This document shows, one piece after another, positions 36,536 through 46,034 of a DNA stretch of 64,000 nt (position 1 is the first letter of the stretch; each line of letters starts with the position of its first letter). The stretch spans positions 124,001 to 188,000 of the forward strand of contig NZ_JTJC03000004.1 in the NCBI RefSeq assembly GCF_000817735.3. Direction: 5' to 3'. The notes under the pieces are model-generated. The model saw only the letters and a list, made by a program, of their open reading frames with translations. It ran no database searches and was not told the DNA's origin. A program made the translations under genes and the position numbers. The DNA comes from Scytonema millei VB511283. GTDB taxonomy: Bacteria > Cyanobacteriota > Cyanobacteriia > Cyanobacteriales > Chroococcidiopsidaceae.

Positions 36536-37225
36536 TTAACTTTTGACTTTTGAATTCCGAGTTCCTTCGTAACACTTAACGACTCTGCCGTAGGAACGCA
36601 GTTGTTGAAAGTACGAGCGACTGATTTCGTCTCCTTCTGCTGTTAAGCAATCGATCGCAATACCATTGCGCCCCATTTTTTGCCCAGAACTATGTATATA
36701 AGATCCAGCGCCCAAGTACAGTCCCACATGGGTAGCTTTCTTATCCGTCCCAAAGAATACCAAATCCCCAGGTGAGAGTTCTGCTTCAGAAATTGTTTCG
36801 ACAAAGGCTTCTTGTTGGTAAGCATCCCTGGGTAGCCAAACACCCACTGAAACAAAAGCTGCTTGGATCAAGCCCGAACAGTCATAGTTTGGTCCTAAGG
36901 TTCCACCCCATAAATAGTAATTGGGTTGTTGCATTGCTTGACGTGCATAGTCAATCACTTTTGGCAAGCAGCGATTAATTTCTGTAATAGAAAGAGCGAT
37001 CGCCTGATAGGGAGCTTTTGCTGTAGCTAGCTTTTGTAGATCGGACGCTGGTAGCCAACCTGGATAATCATCTTCACACAAACACACCTCAATTGCTGAC
37101 GTGTTGTCAGGTATGGTCGTTACTTGTAAATGTCTTCCTGCTGCTGCTTGAGTTGCCAAGCGATCGCACTCAGGAGAATCATATATATTTAGAGGACTGA
37201 GGCACTGATATTCAATGTTGGTCAT
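36536..37225 (-). CDS. NlpC/P60 (C40) peptidoglycan endopeptidase
   Basis: A 229-residue protein. Residues 1-70 look like an SH3-type domain (LNIYDSPECDRLATQAAAGR, with GWLPASDL); the C40 peptidase follows. The catalytic set is Cys116 (YDCSGLIQ), His166 (THVGLY) and His178 (YIHSS). The family cleaves D-Glu-diaminopimelate bonds in peptide stems; cyanobacterial homologues such as the AvPCP type have the same SH3b-NlpC order. No clear signal peptide is present. The C-terminus runs into a heptamer array. Confidence 0.9.
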   Translation of the reverse strand: MTNIEYQCLSPLNIYDSPECDRLATQAAAGRHLQVTTIPDNTSAIEVCLCEDDYPGWLPASDLQKLATAKAPYQAIALSITEINRCLPKVIDYARQAMQQPNYYLWGGTLGPNYDCSGLIQAAFVSVGVWLPRDAYQQEAFVETISEAELSPGDLVFFGTDKKATHVGLYLGAGSYIHSSGQKMGRNGIAIDCLTAEGDEISRSYFQQLRSYGRVVKCYEGTRNSKVKS

Positions 37226-37287
37226 TGGTCATTGGTCATTGGTCATTTGTAATATAACTCCCTGCTCCCTGCTCCCTGCTCCCTGCT

Positions 37288-38241
37288 ATGGTATTTTTCC
37301 GCAAAGACGAACAACTAGAAAATTTGGGCGATCGCGTTTTAGAAGTGACTTGGGCAGAATTTCCCACTTTGGCGCGTAATCAAATTGCTCTGACGTGGAT
37401 TGTCTACGATCCTCCAGTCCCCGTCAATACAGGTGGCGCTTTGAGTCCCCAAGCCTTTTGGAATTTTCCAATTCGGGGGTATAGCTATCGCGGTGTGGAA
37501 CGAATCTATCCTGCTAGTATCGTCAAACTATTTTATTTGGTGGCGATTCAAGAATGGCTAGAAAAAGGCATGGTGGGGTCTTCGCCAGAAATCGAACGCG
37601 CCATGCGCGATGCGATCGCTGATTCTAGCAATGATGCAACTAGTTTAATTGTTGACGTTCTCAGCGGTACGACGAGCGGTCCCGAACTCCCAGCCGCGCC
37701 TTTTGAAACTTGGAAAACTCAACGCAACATCGTTAATCGCTACTATCAGTCTCTTGGTTGGGAGGAGATGGCAACAATTAACGTCAATCAAAAAACTTGG
37801 TGCGATGGTCCCTACGGGCGCGAACGAGCGTTTGTAGGAGAATTGATGGACAATCGCAACATGCTGACAACCAACGCTACAGCAAGATTGTTACACAGTA
37901 TTGTAGGTGGGGTAGCTGTGTCTAGCGGGCGATCGCAAGCAATGATGGCATTACTCAAGCGCAGCCTCAATCCTGCCGATTTATCAACAGATAATGACGA
38001 AGACCAAATTACGGGATTCTTAGGTGGCGGATTACCCCCAGAAGCACAATTGTGGGCAAAAGCTGGCTGGACGAGTCAAGTCCGCCACGATGCTGCTTAT
38101 ATAGAAATTCCTAATTTGCGACCATACTTATTAGTCGTATTTACCGAAGGTCGCGCCCACAGCAAAAATCGTCACATCTTACCCTTTATCTCGCAACAGA
38201 TCGCTACCGCAGTCGCTACTTTGGGAAGCCGGGAGCAGTGA
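37288..38241 (+). CDS. Serine hydrolase, class A beta-lactamase fold
   Basis: A 317-residue protein. The catalytic Ser77-x-x-Lys80 lies in YPASIVKLFYL; the SDN-like element is DSSNDATSLIVD and the KTG-like triad is KAGW. No signal peptide is seen, so it is probably cytoplasmic or exported another way. A true antibiotic resistance role is unlikely; many cyanobacteria carry such peptidase or esterase relatives. It starts at ATG 37288 directly after gctccct repeats, leaving no normal ribosome binding site. Confidence 0.78.
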   Translation: MVFFRKDEQLENLGDRVLEVTWAEFPTLARNQIALTWIVYDPPVPVNTGGALSPQAFWNFPIRGYSYRGVERIYPASIVKLFYLVAIQEWLEKGMVGSSPEIERAMRDAIADSSNDATSLIVDVLSGTTSGPELPAAPFETWKTQRNIVNRYYQSLGWEEMATINVNQKTWCDGPYGRERAFVGELMDNRNMLTTNATARLLHSIVGGVAVSSGRSQAMMALLKRSLNPADLSTDNDEDQITGFLGGGLPPEAQLWAKAGWTSQVRHDAAYIEIPNLRPYLLVVFTEGRAHSKNRHILPFISQQIATAVATLGSREQ

Positions 38242-38414
38242 CCAGTGACCAGCGATCGGTGACCAGTTAACTGTCAACCGTCAACCGTCAACCGTCAACA
38301 AATGACAAATGACAAATAAATATTGACAAATTCTAAAAAGCTAGAGCTAATAACTAATAGATAGGTGAATTATGCAAGTTTTCGGCATAAAATCTTCTAG
38401 GAGTGAACGCAAAT

Positions 38415-39107
38415 ATGCTTTTTTCTCGTCATTTGCCGTTGGTGTTCGGTGTTGCAACCTCGATCGTGCTTGGTGGGAGTTTATCCACTCAAGCTCAAAC
38501 AGCTAGTAGCGATCGCTTACAGTTAAACCAACCCGCACAACCTCCAGATCGTGTCGTCCCGATGCCAGGAACGTCTGTGACTTCAGCTACGACTCTTACT
38601 ACTGAGCCTGCTACAATTCCAGAGTTAGAAACGACAAAAATCGATAATGCCCAGATCGCACAAGTTGATAGCGCCGATGTGGGACGCGCAGTTATTGGTG
38701 GTTCTAGCTATGTTGGCATTGCCGCTAATATAGGTTTGGATGGGGACACGGATTTAGGCGACTCTAACTTTGCCGTAATTAGCAAAATTGGGCTACCTGG
38801 TAACTTTTCAGTGCGTCCATCTGCCGTCTTTGGGGGAGATACGGTTTTTCTGATTCCCCTAACTTACGATATTTCTTTGCCAGGAGTCGATGTCATAGAT
38901 GCTGCGCTACCCATATCACCTTACATAGGTGGGGGAGTTGCGATCGCCTCTGGCGATGACAGTCAAACCGACTTCTTGCTTACTGGTGGGGTAGATTTTC
39001 CCCTGACTAATCAATTCACTGCTACGGCTGGGGTAAACGTTGCCTTTTTTGACGAGACTTCTATTGGTTTACTACTAGGAGTCGGCTATAACTTCCCTGG
39101 CTTCTAA
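38415..39107 (+). CDS. Outer-membrane beta-barrel protein
   Basis: A 230-residue exported protein. The signal peptide (LPLVFGVATSIVLGG, cut near TQAQT) precedes a Thr/Pro-rich stretch. An OmpW/porin-like barrel follows (SSYVGIAANIGLDGDTDLG, FSVRPSAVFGGDTVFLIPL, YIGGGVAIASG) ending in a terminal aromatic strand (GLLLGVGYNFPGF). The final Phe is the usual barrel-assembly signal. I chose ATG 38415 because TAGGAG precedes it; the upstream GTG at 38403 overlaps that site. Confidence 0.8.
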   Translation: MLFSRHLPLVFGVATSIVLGGSLSTQAQTASSDRLQLNQPAQPPDRVVPMPGTSVTSATTLTTEPATIPELETTKIDNAQIAQVDSADVGRAVIGGSSYVGIAANIGLDGDTDLGDSNFAVISKIGLPGNFSVRPSAVFGGDTVFLIPLTYDISLPGVDVIDAALPISPYIGGGVAIASGDDSQTDFLLTGGVDFPLTNQFTATAGVNVAFFDETSIGLLLGVGYNFPGF

Positions 39108-39112
39108 AAAGA

Positions 39113-39140
39113 GTAGAGACGTTACATGTAACGTCTCTAC
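39113..39140. terminator. 28-bp palindrome between convergent genes
   Basis: gtagagacgttac with gtaacgtctctac around atgt is a perfect hairpin placed between the ends of the barrel gene and the binding-lipoprotein gene. It belongs to the family found at 20348 and 35393. Position suggests a two-way terminator, though no T tract is clear. Confidence 0.65.
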
Positions 39141-39167
39141 ATCGGTCATCGTTAATCGATCGCTGAA

Positions 39168-40526
39168 TTATTTCGGACTAACTTTACCAATCGTACCTAG
39201 AGTACCGTCGTCTTTGACCGTCCAAACGTCATAGACTCCGACGACATCACCGTTAGCATCGACATCGACGTTACCGCTAGCGCCTTGATAATTGATATCT
39301 TGACCTTTGCGTAGTAACTCTAAACCTTTGCAAACGTCAGTGACTGCCGTACCTGGGGCATTGGCTACTTCCCGTAGTTTACCCGCGATCGCTTCTCCAG
39401 AGTTTGCCTTGGCTGCTTGCGCGGCGAGGACGAGGAGTGCTGTCGCATCCCAAGCTTGAGGAACGTATTCCCCAACTGCCTGATTTTTCTTTTGTTTCCA
39501 CAGTTGGGTTAACGCTGTCAGTGCTTTGCCATCTGCACCTGGCACAGTCCCAATTGCTCCAGTGACGATATATTTACCGTCATCTTTCTTGCCGACTTTT
39601 CCAGGGAAGGTAGCGGACTTCACCCCATCGGTGAGCATCACCTGTACTCCCTGCATTAATCCTTGCTCGTATGCAGATTTCAGTAAGATGCTGCCTGTTT
39701 CTTCATACATTACGGCAATGACTGCCTGGGGTTTGCCAGCAAAAGCAGCTGCGGCTTCAGTTTCAAAGGTTGTTGCTTTAGGATCGTAGCGAGTTGGTCT
39801 ACTTTCGTTAACTATAGTTCCACCCAGTTTTTTAAAAGTTTGAACAAAAGCTTTTTCAAAACCTACGCCGTAGTCATTATTGATTACTACAGTCGAGACT
39901 TTGTTAAAACCACGTTTTTTTGCCAATTGAGCTAAAGCTTCCGCTTGGTAGGTATCGGGGGGAGCTGTCCGCGCCCAAAAGCCTTTAAATTCTCCTTTTT
40001 TAGCTCTTTCGGTAAAGACAGGGCTAGTACTACCAGGCGAGATCAGCACCACCTTATTACGCACGGCAATTGGCACAGCCGCGCTAGAAACGCTACTAGC
40101 AAAAGAACCGACTACACCCGCTACCCGATCGACGTTTGCTAGTTTCGTCATGGCTGCCGCACCCTTACGCGGATCGGTTTCGTCATCTTCTGCCACTAGG
40201 GTTACAGGTGCGCCATTCACACCACCGCAAGCATTGACTTTCTCAACGACTAAGGGAACAGCGCCTGACATTTGCTGTCCGATGGGACCTAGATCGCCCG
40301 TAGCAGGGAGGAGAGAGCCAAGCTTCAGTGCTTGCGTGCTAGCTTGTACATTTGTTGCAACCGGAGCTGTTGCCGGTGCAGAATCGGCAGTTGTTGTTTG
40401 GGGCGTGCTGCTTGTTGTTGTGGTTTGTTGACAAGCCGCAGCCAAAAAACCGAGCGAGAGAGTAGCAGTAGCTAGGGCGAGAGTACCTGATAAGCGTTTC
40501 ACCAAAACAGGATCGGTCGTTTTCAT
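39168..40526 (-). CDS. Amino-acid ABC transporter substrate-binding lipoprotein (LivJ/NatB-like)
   Basis: A 452-residue periplasmic binding protein. A lipobox (LSLGFLAAACQQ) gives a lipid-anchored cysteine, followed by a Thr/Ala/Pro-rich linker. The type 1 binding fold starts LKLGSLLPATGDLGPIGQQM and includes GVVGSFASSVSSAAVPIA and VVINNDYGVGFEKAF. It is similar to NatB of neutral amino acid uptake or other branched-chain systems. No permease or ATPase genes are adjacent, so it is an orphan subunit or serves a system encoded elsewhere. Confidence 0.88.
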   Translation of the reverse strand: MKTTDPVLVKRLSGTLALATATLSLGFLAAACQQTTTTSSTPQTTTADSAPATAPVATNVQASTQALKLGSLLPATGDLGPIGQQMSGAVPLVVEKVNACGGVNGAPVTLVAEDDETDPRKGAAAMTKLANVDRVAGVVGSFASSVSSAAVPIAVRNKVVLISPGSTSPVFTERAKKGEFKGFWARTAPPDTYQAEALAQLAKKRGFNKVSTVVINNDYGVGFEKAFVQTFKKLGGTIVNESRPTRYDPKATTFETEAAAAFAGKPQAVIAVMYEETGSILLKSAYEQGLMQGVQVMLTDGVKSATFPGKVGKKDDGKYIVTGAIGTVPGADGKALTALTQLWKQKKNQAVGEYVPQAWDATALLVLAAQAAKANSGEAIAGKLREVANAPGTAVTDVCKGLELLRKGQDINYQGASGNVDVDANGDVVGVYDVWTVKDDGTLGTIGKVSPK

Positions 40527-40775
40527 AGAGTTGTTTATCGTCGATGCGATTGAAAATTAATGCAGATTATTCTTGCATAACTGGGTAGAAAACTGGATCT
40601 AATTACACCTACCCAATGGCGGAGATATTTTCTTCAGCAATAAAGTTCCCCGATCGCCACAATTTCTCCCAAAAGACAGAGGAACGAAACGATTGGCAAT
40701 CGCTGCAATTCTTTTTCAGCTATGGGCTTATGAGGTGTAATTCACCCACAGCAGAAATCTGGTAAATTTTTAAAA

Positions 40776-40867
40776 CGGAGAGGGAGGGATTCGAACCCTC
40801 GGATGGGTCTTACGAGTCCATCAACAGATTAGCAATCTGCCGCTTTCGACCACTCAGCCACCTCTCC
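40776..40867 (-). tRNA. tRNA-Ser (GCT)
   Basis: A 92-base class II tRNA on the minus strand. The acceptor stem GGAGAGG/CCTCTCC is perfect, the anticodon stem CAGAT/ATCTG carries loop TGCTA (anticodon GCT), a long variable arm follows (TTGATGGACTCGTAAGACCC), and the T arm has GGTTCGAATCC. It decodes AGC and AGT serine codons. Confidence 0.95.
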
Positions 40868-41016
40868 TGGTGACATGGCTTCATGATTATAACAAGCTTT
40901 GCGCCAAGAAGCAAAAGATCGGTTGTCAGTTATCAGTTGTCAGTTATCAGTGACTAGTGGCTAGACTTTCCTCCTTGTCCCCTCACCCCTCACTCCTCGC
41001 CCCTCACTCCTCGTTT

Positions 41017-41454
41017 ATGGCTTACCGCAATCCCGTTCCTACAGTTGACGTTATCATCGAATTAATTGACCGACCGCAGCGACCGATTGTCTTAATCGAG
41101 CGCCATAATCCTCCTTACGGTTGGGCGATCCCTGGCGGTTTTATTGATTATGGCGAGTTAGCAGAACTAGCCGCACGTCGAGAAGCTGAAGAAGAAATTG
41201 GCTTGCAGGTAGAATTAATCGAACAGTTCCACGTTTATTCCGATCCCAACCGCGATCCGCGCCAGCATACGTTAAGCGTAGTATTCATTGCTACGGCGAC
41301 AGGCGAACCCAAAGCTGGAGATGATGCTAAGGGTGTTGGCATTTTTGAATCTTGGCAAGTCCCTACGAACTTATGCTTCGATCACGATCGCATCTTGCGC
41401 GATTATTGGCGTTACCGTCATTACAATATTCGTCCCTTGTTAACGAGTGAGTAG
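41017..41454 (+). CDS. Nudix hydrolase
   Basis: A 145-residue protein with a complete Nudix box: [20 protein letters not shown] followed by EIGL. It hydrolyses a nucleoside diphosphate linked to another group; the ADP-ribose pyrophosphatase-like cyanobacterial group is likely ([12 protein letters not shown]). I set the start at ATG 41017 ([12 protein letters not shown]); the upstream in-frame extension is translated repeat ([13 protein letters not shown]). Confidence 0.92.
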   Translation: MAYRNPVPTVDVIIELIDRPQRPIVLIERHNPPYGWAIPGGFIDYGELAELAARREAEEEIGLQVELIEQFHVYSDPNRDPRQHTLSVVFIATATGEPKAGDDAKGVGIFESWQVPTNLCFDHDRILRDYWRYRHYNIRPLLTSE

Positions 41455-41576
41455 GGTTTACTTAACATAGTTGTTGTTCTACTGTGATATTTGGCGAACA
41501 AACTTCTACAAGTACAGCTAACCTTACGCCAAACTAGGCTGTCACGCATTTAACTTGCATCATCAGCCCAGACCTT

Positions 41577-41636
41577 TTGACTTTTGACTTTTGACTTTTG
41601 ACTTTTAACTTTTGACTTTTGACTTTTAACTTAACT
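41577..41636. repeat. acttttg heptamer tract
   Basis: About seven copies of tgactttt with small variations, ending directly before the ridA start codon, so any ridA ribosome binding site lies in the repeat (taacttaacttATG has no clear one). Confidence 0.85.
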
Positions 41637-41637
41637 T

Positions 41638-42033
41638 ATGACTCGCAAAATCATCCGTACCGATGCCGCACCCGCACCCGTGGGACCATATAATCAAGCG
41701 ATTGCGGCTAGCGGACAAATGGTATTTGTCGCTGGGCAAATTCCCCTCGATCCTCAGAGTGGGGAAATTATCGGTACGGGGGATGTAACTGCCCAGACGA
41801 AGCAAGTGATGGCAAATTTAGAGGCAATTCTCGCCGCAGCAGGAGCAAAGTTTCAGGATGTGGTGAAGACAACCGTATTCTTAAAAGATATGAATGATTT
41901 TGCGGCGATGAATGGGGTTTATGCTCAATATTTTGATGAAGCAAATGCCCCAGCGCGTGCTTGCGTGCAAGTATCGCGGTTGCCGAAAGATGTGTTAGTG
42001 GAGATTGAGTGTATTGCGGCGATCGGTGCTTAA
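41638..42033 (+). CDS. ridA: RidA family enamine/imine deaminase
   Basis: A 131-residue YjgF/RidA protein. It has [46 protein letters not shown] and [19 protein letters not shown], including the conserved Arg/Cys pocket. It hydrolyses reactive 2-aminoacrylate formed by PLP enzymes. Length is normal. Confidence 0.95.
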   Translation: MTRKIIRTDAAPAPVGPYNQAIAASGQMVFVAGQIPLDPQSGEIIGTGDVTAQTKQVMANLEAILAAAGAKFQDVVKTTVFLKDMNDFAAMNGVYAQYFDEANAPARACVQVSRLPKDVLVEIECIAAIGA

Positions 42034-42359
42034 TTGCATGGTTTGAGTGGCGCGATCGCGTTCAGCTATTGCTTAGCAACGTCGAACCACTCAATTAATT
42101 TTCTATATTATTACAAGATTATTACAAGAACCTAGCTTTTATTTTTTTCTATCTCAGTTTGAAATAATAACCTATACCCAATCGCAGATTGATAGCTATT
42201 TGGTTTATTAGTTAGCTTGCCATTTATTGAGCGTAACTACATCAAAAGGTAGAGTGATTGTATCACTAAAAACATTTTATCTCTATCGCTAGCAAGATAC
42301 ATTATTCAGATAAAGTTTTAGCCTAGTTAATAAGTTCAAACTAAATGGAAGGAATTAAT
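42034..42359. other. AT-rich region upstream of the PRC-barrel gene
   Basis: About 325 bases with high AT and no ORF or recognised repeat. It probably holds the promoter of the PRC/DUF2382 gene. GGAAGGA at 42346-42352 is the ribosome binding site that fixes the start at 42360. Confidence 0.5.
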
Positions 42360-43241
42360 ATGGCTCTTCACAAACTTGAGGACTTTGATACTAATTATCA
42401 AGATTCTTTTGACGGCGACGATATTAAAAATTATGAAGTTTATTCAGATAGAGATAATGAAAAAGTAGGCACTGTCAAGAATATCTTGGTCGATGAAGAT
42501 GGTCGTTTTCGTTATTTAGTTGTTGACACTGGCTTTTGGATTTTTGGTAAACAGGTCTTACTACCAGTGGGACGTTCTCGCATTGACCAAAACCAGCGAC
42601 ACGTTTATGCAGTTGGCTTTACCAAAGAGCAAGCGGAAAGCTTACCAGAGTTTAGCGACGATCTGAAAATTGATGACGCATATGAAGAACGGGTGCGAGG
42701 AGTTTATCGCGATCGCCCCCTAGAATCATCAGCAGCATTAGGTTCGACAGCTCCAGCAGCAAAAACAGTTAATTCCGATCGCAGCACTTACAATTATCAG
42801 CAAGAGCCAGATCTGTACGATATGAACCAGCCAGATCGTCAATCGCTCAAGCTGTATGAAGAAAGGCTGATTGCGAATAAAACCCGTCGTAAAGCCGGAG
42901 AAGTTTCCGTAGGCAAGCGCGTTGAAACTGAAACAGAAAGAGTTTCAGTTCCAGTAGAAAAAGAACGAGTTGTGGTCGAGCGCGTCACGCCAAATGATGC
43001 TGGTAGACCAGCTGCTCCAGGAGAAGCAAACTTCCGCGAAGGTGAAGCTGCACGTATGGAGATTTATGAAGAAACTCCCGACATTCGTAAGGAAGCTGTT
43101 TTACGTGAAGAAGTCAGAGTTAGAAAGGAAACCGATCGCGAAATGGTCAACGCCGAAGAAACAGTGCGGCGAGAAGAACTCGATTTGGATGCTTCGGGTC
43201 GTCCGATTGTAGATAAGAACGATCCTAACTACCACCAATAG
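42360..43241 (+). CDS. PRC-barrel and DUF2382 (YsnF/AvaK-like) stress protein
   Basis: A 293-residue soluble protein. The PRC barrel is in residues 20-90 (YEVYSDRDNEKVGTVKNILV, RYLVVDTGFWIFGKQVLLPV). The C-terminal DUF2382 domain (LKLYEERLIANKTRRKAGEV, VEKERVVVERV, repeated charged VREEVRVRKETD) is highly charged. Such proteins are typically induced by general stress, desiccation or osmotic upshift in cyanobacteria and actinobacteria. The ATG at 42360 follows a strong GGAAGGA. Confidence 0.88.
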   Translation: MALHKLEDFDTNYQDSFDGDDIKNYEVYSDRDNEKVGTVKNILVDEDGRFRYLVVDTGFWIFGKQVLLPVGRSRIDQNQRHVYAVGFTKEQAESLPEFSDDLKIDDAYEERVRGVYRDRPLESSAALGSTAPAAKTVNSDRSTYNYQQEPDLYDMNQPDRQSLKLYEERLIANKTRRKAGEVSVGKRVETETERVSVPVEKERVVVERVTPNDAGRPAAPGEANFREGEAARMEIYEETPDIRKEAVLREEVRVRKETDREMVNAEETVRREELDLDASGRPIVDKNDPNYHQ

Positions 43242-43605
43242 AGCATTTACGTTTGATGGAAAGGCGACGCACACTCGTGTCTTCTAGACATGAGTTAGTC
43301 GCCGGATCTATGGTGTAATCGAGTATAAATAAACACCTTATTTAGCGATCGCACCATAAGTAAGTCAAAAGTTAAAAGTCAAAAGTCAAAAAACTGAAAA
43401 CTAGACCTCCTGCACGAATGCCCAGCGAATGGAATTCGGGGCTATACAAACGTAGACGCAAAGCGGCTTCCCGAAGGGTAGTCCGCAAGGCAAGGACTGA
43501 CCCTTTCATGTGGCTATGAGTGTGCGCTCGTCACACTTTGTCTGTGTAGCTGCGAATTCTATTCGCCTGCTGCGACAGCTTGCCAAAAATTAATTGAGAG
43601 AAACA
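43242..43605. other. Intergenic region with aaaagtc repeats and a MITE-like element
   Basis: About 360 bases. It has a short aaaagtc array near 43365-43392, then the element described separately at 43424-43568. No coding frame. A HIP1-like site (tagcgatcgcacc) lies at about 43344. Confidence 0.55.
43424..43568. repeat. MITE-like element with imperfect terminal inverted repeats
   Basis: The left end gcgaatggaattcggggcta and right end tagctgcgaattctattcgc are inverted repeats of about 25 bases (gcgaat-gaattc-gct-aca). The interior has agcggcttcccgaagggtag and gcaaggcaaggact, motifs I recognise from dispersed cyanobacterial repeats. No ORF is inside. It lies between convergent genes. Confidence 0.7.
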
Positions 43606-44523
43606 CTACAGCCGATATTGATGAAACACCTCGCTAGCGGCGCGGTGGACGAGGGAATGACGGTAAACGAGAGATTCCATATCTTCTGCATACCCGCCAC
43701 CAATGACGCAGGCGACAGGATAGCCAGCCGCAACGCAGGTACTCAAAACTTGCATGTCGCGGCGAAATAAACCAGTATTGGTTAAAGCTAATTTCCCCAA
43801 GCGATCGCCTATATGCGGATCGACTCCGGCATCATATAATACTAGGTCTGGCTGAATCCTTGATAGTAAATCTGGTAAATATTGAGCAAGAGTTTGTAAA
43901 TATTCATCGTCTTCCATGCCTTCGGGTAAAGGCACATCTAAATCGCTTTTCTGTTTTGTCCCAGGAAAGTTAATTTCGCAATGCATTGAGAACGTAAACA
44001 CGCTGGGGTCATTTTGAAAGATAAAAGCCGTACCATCGCCTTGATGTACGTCTAAATCTACAATCAAAACTTTGCGAACGAGATTTAATTCTTGTAATAC
44101 ACGAGTGGCGATCGCCAAATCGTTAAAAATACAGAAACCAGAACCATAACTGGGAAAAGCATGATGGGTTCCTCCTGCTGTATTGCAAGCTAATCCGCAC
44201 TCTAACGCTAACTTGGCGGTTAAAACAGTTCCCCCGACTGCAACACAAGTACGGTTGGCTAAAGCTGGACTCCAAGGTAAGCCAATTCGCCTTTGTGCTT
44301 TAGCATCTAATGTTCCATTACAGTATGCTTGGACGTATTCCGGTACGTGTACCAACTCAATCCACTTCTGCGACGGACGTTCGGGAATCTGAAATTGTTC
44401 TGGATATGCTACGCCATCAGCTATCAGTAACTCGTAAAGCAACTGAAACTTCGGCATGGGAAAGCGATGAGTATCGGGTAAGGGAACGACGTAATCGGAG
44501 TGATAGACCAGGGGTAAATCCAT
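43606..44523 (-). CDS. Histone deacetylase superfamily protein (class IV/AcuC-like)
   Basis: A 305-residue arginase/deacetylase-fold enzyme. The active site includes GGTHHAFPSYGSGFCIFND (His-His pair), the zinc ligands in VDLDVHQGDGTAF and LYDAGVDPHIGD, and a GGGYAEDMESL end loop. Bacterial members deacetylate acetylated amines, polyamines or proteins. All metal ligands are present, so it should be active. It starts at ATG 44523; single gene. Confidence 0.92.
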   Translation of the reverse strand: MDLPLVYHSDYVVPLPDTHRFPMPKFQLLYELLIADGVAYPEQFQIPERPSQKWIELVHVPEYVQAYCNGTLDAKAQRRIGLPWSPALANRTCVAVGGTVLTAKLALECGLACNTAGGTHHAFPSYGSGFCIFNDLAIATRVLQELNLVRKVLIVDLDVHQGDGTAFIFQNDPSVFTFSMHCEINFPGTKQKSDLDVPLPEGMEDDEYLQTLAQYLPDLLSRIQPDLVLYDAGVDPHIGDRLGKLALTNTGLFRRDMQVLSTCVAAGYPVACVIGGGYAEDMESLVYRHSLVHRAASEVFHQYRL

Positions 44524-44623
44524 GCTTAGCTAAATTGTTCCACATTTAATTTGCAAGCATATAGCAGCTAAAAGCCTTGCTGCAACTACATTTTCCCTTT
44601 TTAACTTTTAACTTTTGACTTAC

Positions 44624-45661
44624 TTATGACTTCCCTATATTTTCTCTCCCATGCGGTACAAGTAAGCTTGACATATCTGGACCTGCGGGAATAATCCCAC
44701 CAGGATTTAAGGGAAATAGATTGCCGTAGTAATCTTGCTTGACACTTTCTAAATCGCAAGTATCAGCTACCCCAGGTAATTGATACAAATCACGCAGATA
44801 CGCTCCTAAATGGTGATAATCTTGAATGCGGCGGCGGTTGCACTTAAATATGCCGTAGTAGGCAACATCAAACCGAAATAAGGTGGTAAATAGCCGGATG
44901 TCTGCTAGAGTTACGCAATCGCCGCACAGATACCGACTGTTTGCCAAGACTACATCAATTTCGTCCAAAGTCGCAAATAATTCGTTGCAAGCTTCTAAGT
45001 ATGCCGCTTGTGTCTGAGCCAAACCGCAACGATATACCCCATTATTGACAGTATGATAGATTTTTTCATTCCACCAGTCAATCTTTTCTCGCAAATCTTC
45101 AGGATAAAGATCTAATTTTGGCTGCTGAGCAAACTCGTTCAAGGCATTATTGAAAATGACAATAATTTCCGCGCTCTCGTTATTGACGATCGCCTTTGTT
45201 TGTTTATCCCATAAGACGGGAACCGTACAGCGTCCTTGATATCCTGGTTTTGCCAACTGATACAACTCTGCTAAGCTGCGACAGCCTTCTTCTTGCTGAG
45301 GTAGTACCCAACCGCCTTGAATTGGATCGGGTGTGGCGATCGCCACTGAGATGGCATCTTCTAAACCCTTGAGCGATCGGATCGCGAGCGTTCTATGCGC
45401 CCAAGGGCAACTAAGTCCGACGAAAAGTTGGTAGCGTCCTGTTGCTGGTGGGTAAGGACTGTCTATACCAATAGAGTCGCGAAACTGACTGCTAGGACGA
45501 AGATATTCTCCCGATTTACCACGGGGTGCAAGCTGCGACATCATCAACTGCCAAAGTGTCGTCCAAACAAATTTGCCCAACCAGATAATTAACTTGGGTG
45601 GTAAAGATTTCCCCTTCTGCTTGGGTTTGGAAGCAGTTACATTTTGGTTATCAGCGCTCAT
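44624..45661 (-). CDS. Glutathione S-transferase, ECM4/YqjG type
   Basis: A 345-residue protein of the S-glutathionyl-hydroquinone reductase group. It has YQLFVGLSCPWAHRTLAIRS with the catalytic cysteine in CPWA, the glutathione-site VPVLWDKQTKAIVNNESAEI, and a C-terminal all-helical domain with LFTTLFRFDVAYYGIFKCN. These enzymes reduce glutathionylated quinones. The first 30 residues are basic and variable. It is a single gene next to the HDAC-fold gene on the same strand. Confidence 0.9.
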   Translation of the reverse strand: MSADNQNVTASKPKQKGKSLPPKLIIWLGKFVWTTLWQLMMSQLAPRGKSGEYLRPSSQFRDSIGIDSPYPPATGRYQLFVGLSCPWAHRTLAIRSLKGLEDAISVAIATPDPIQGGWVLPQQEEGCRSLAELYQLAKPGYQGRCTVPVLWDKQTKAIVNNESAEIIVIFNNALNEFAQQPKLDLYPEDLREKIDWWNEKIYHTVNNGVYRCGLAQTQAAYLEACNELFATLDEIDVVLANSRYLCGDCVTLADIRLFTTLFRFDVAYYGIFKCNRRRIQDYHHLGAYLRDLYQLPGVADTCDLESVKQDYYGNLFPLNPGGIIPAGPDMSSLLVPHGRENIGKS

Positions 45662-46034
45662 TTTCAGACAAAAATCACCGATTTATTGTCAGCTTGGCTT
45701 TCTCGATCGACCGTCTATAAAGGCTTAGAAAGTTGGAAAAGTCAGGAAATGCAAATGAAAAGACATGAACCTTCACATCTTGCGATACTATAGCCTAAAT
45801 CTAGCTGCACTCTTTTTATTATAAAACTTTTAAGGATTTAATCTGGTTTTTGCGCCCAATTTAAACCCATAGCCAAAATCTCTGGATATTTTGACCGAGT
45901 GTTTTGCTTCAGGTGCTTGCTGTTAGAATGATACTCAATAAACTAAACTCAAACAGCGAAAATTGACGCAAAAGCAAATATAATTTCAGCTAAGCTCCGA
46001 ATTACCTCAAGTCTCGTCACTTTACTAGTTGTTT
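45662..46034. other. Upstream region of the NB-ARC gene
   Basis: About 370 AT-rich bases between divergent genes. No ORF, repeat family or hairpin stands out. It should contain both promoters. No strong ribosome binding site precedes the NB-ARC start. Confidence 0.45.

Noticed and set aside
37288-38241. Antibiotic-resistance beta-lactamase
   Set aside because: No signal peptide, and the third motif is KAG; the fold is shared with many non-resistance hydrolases.
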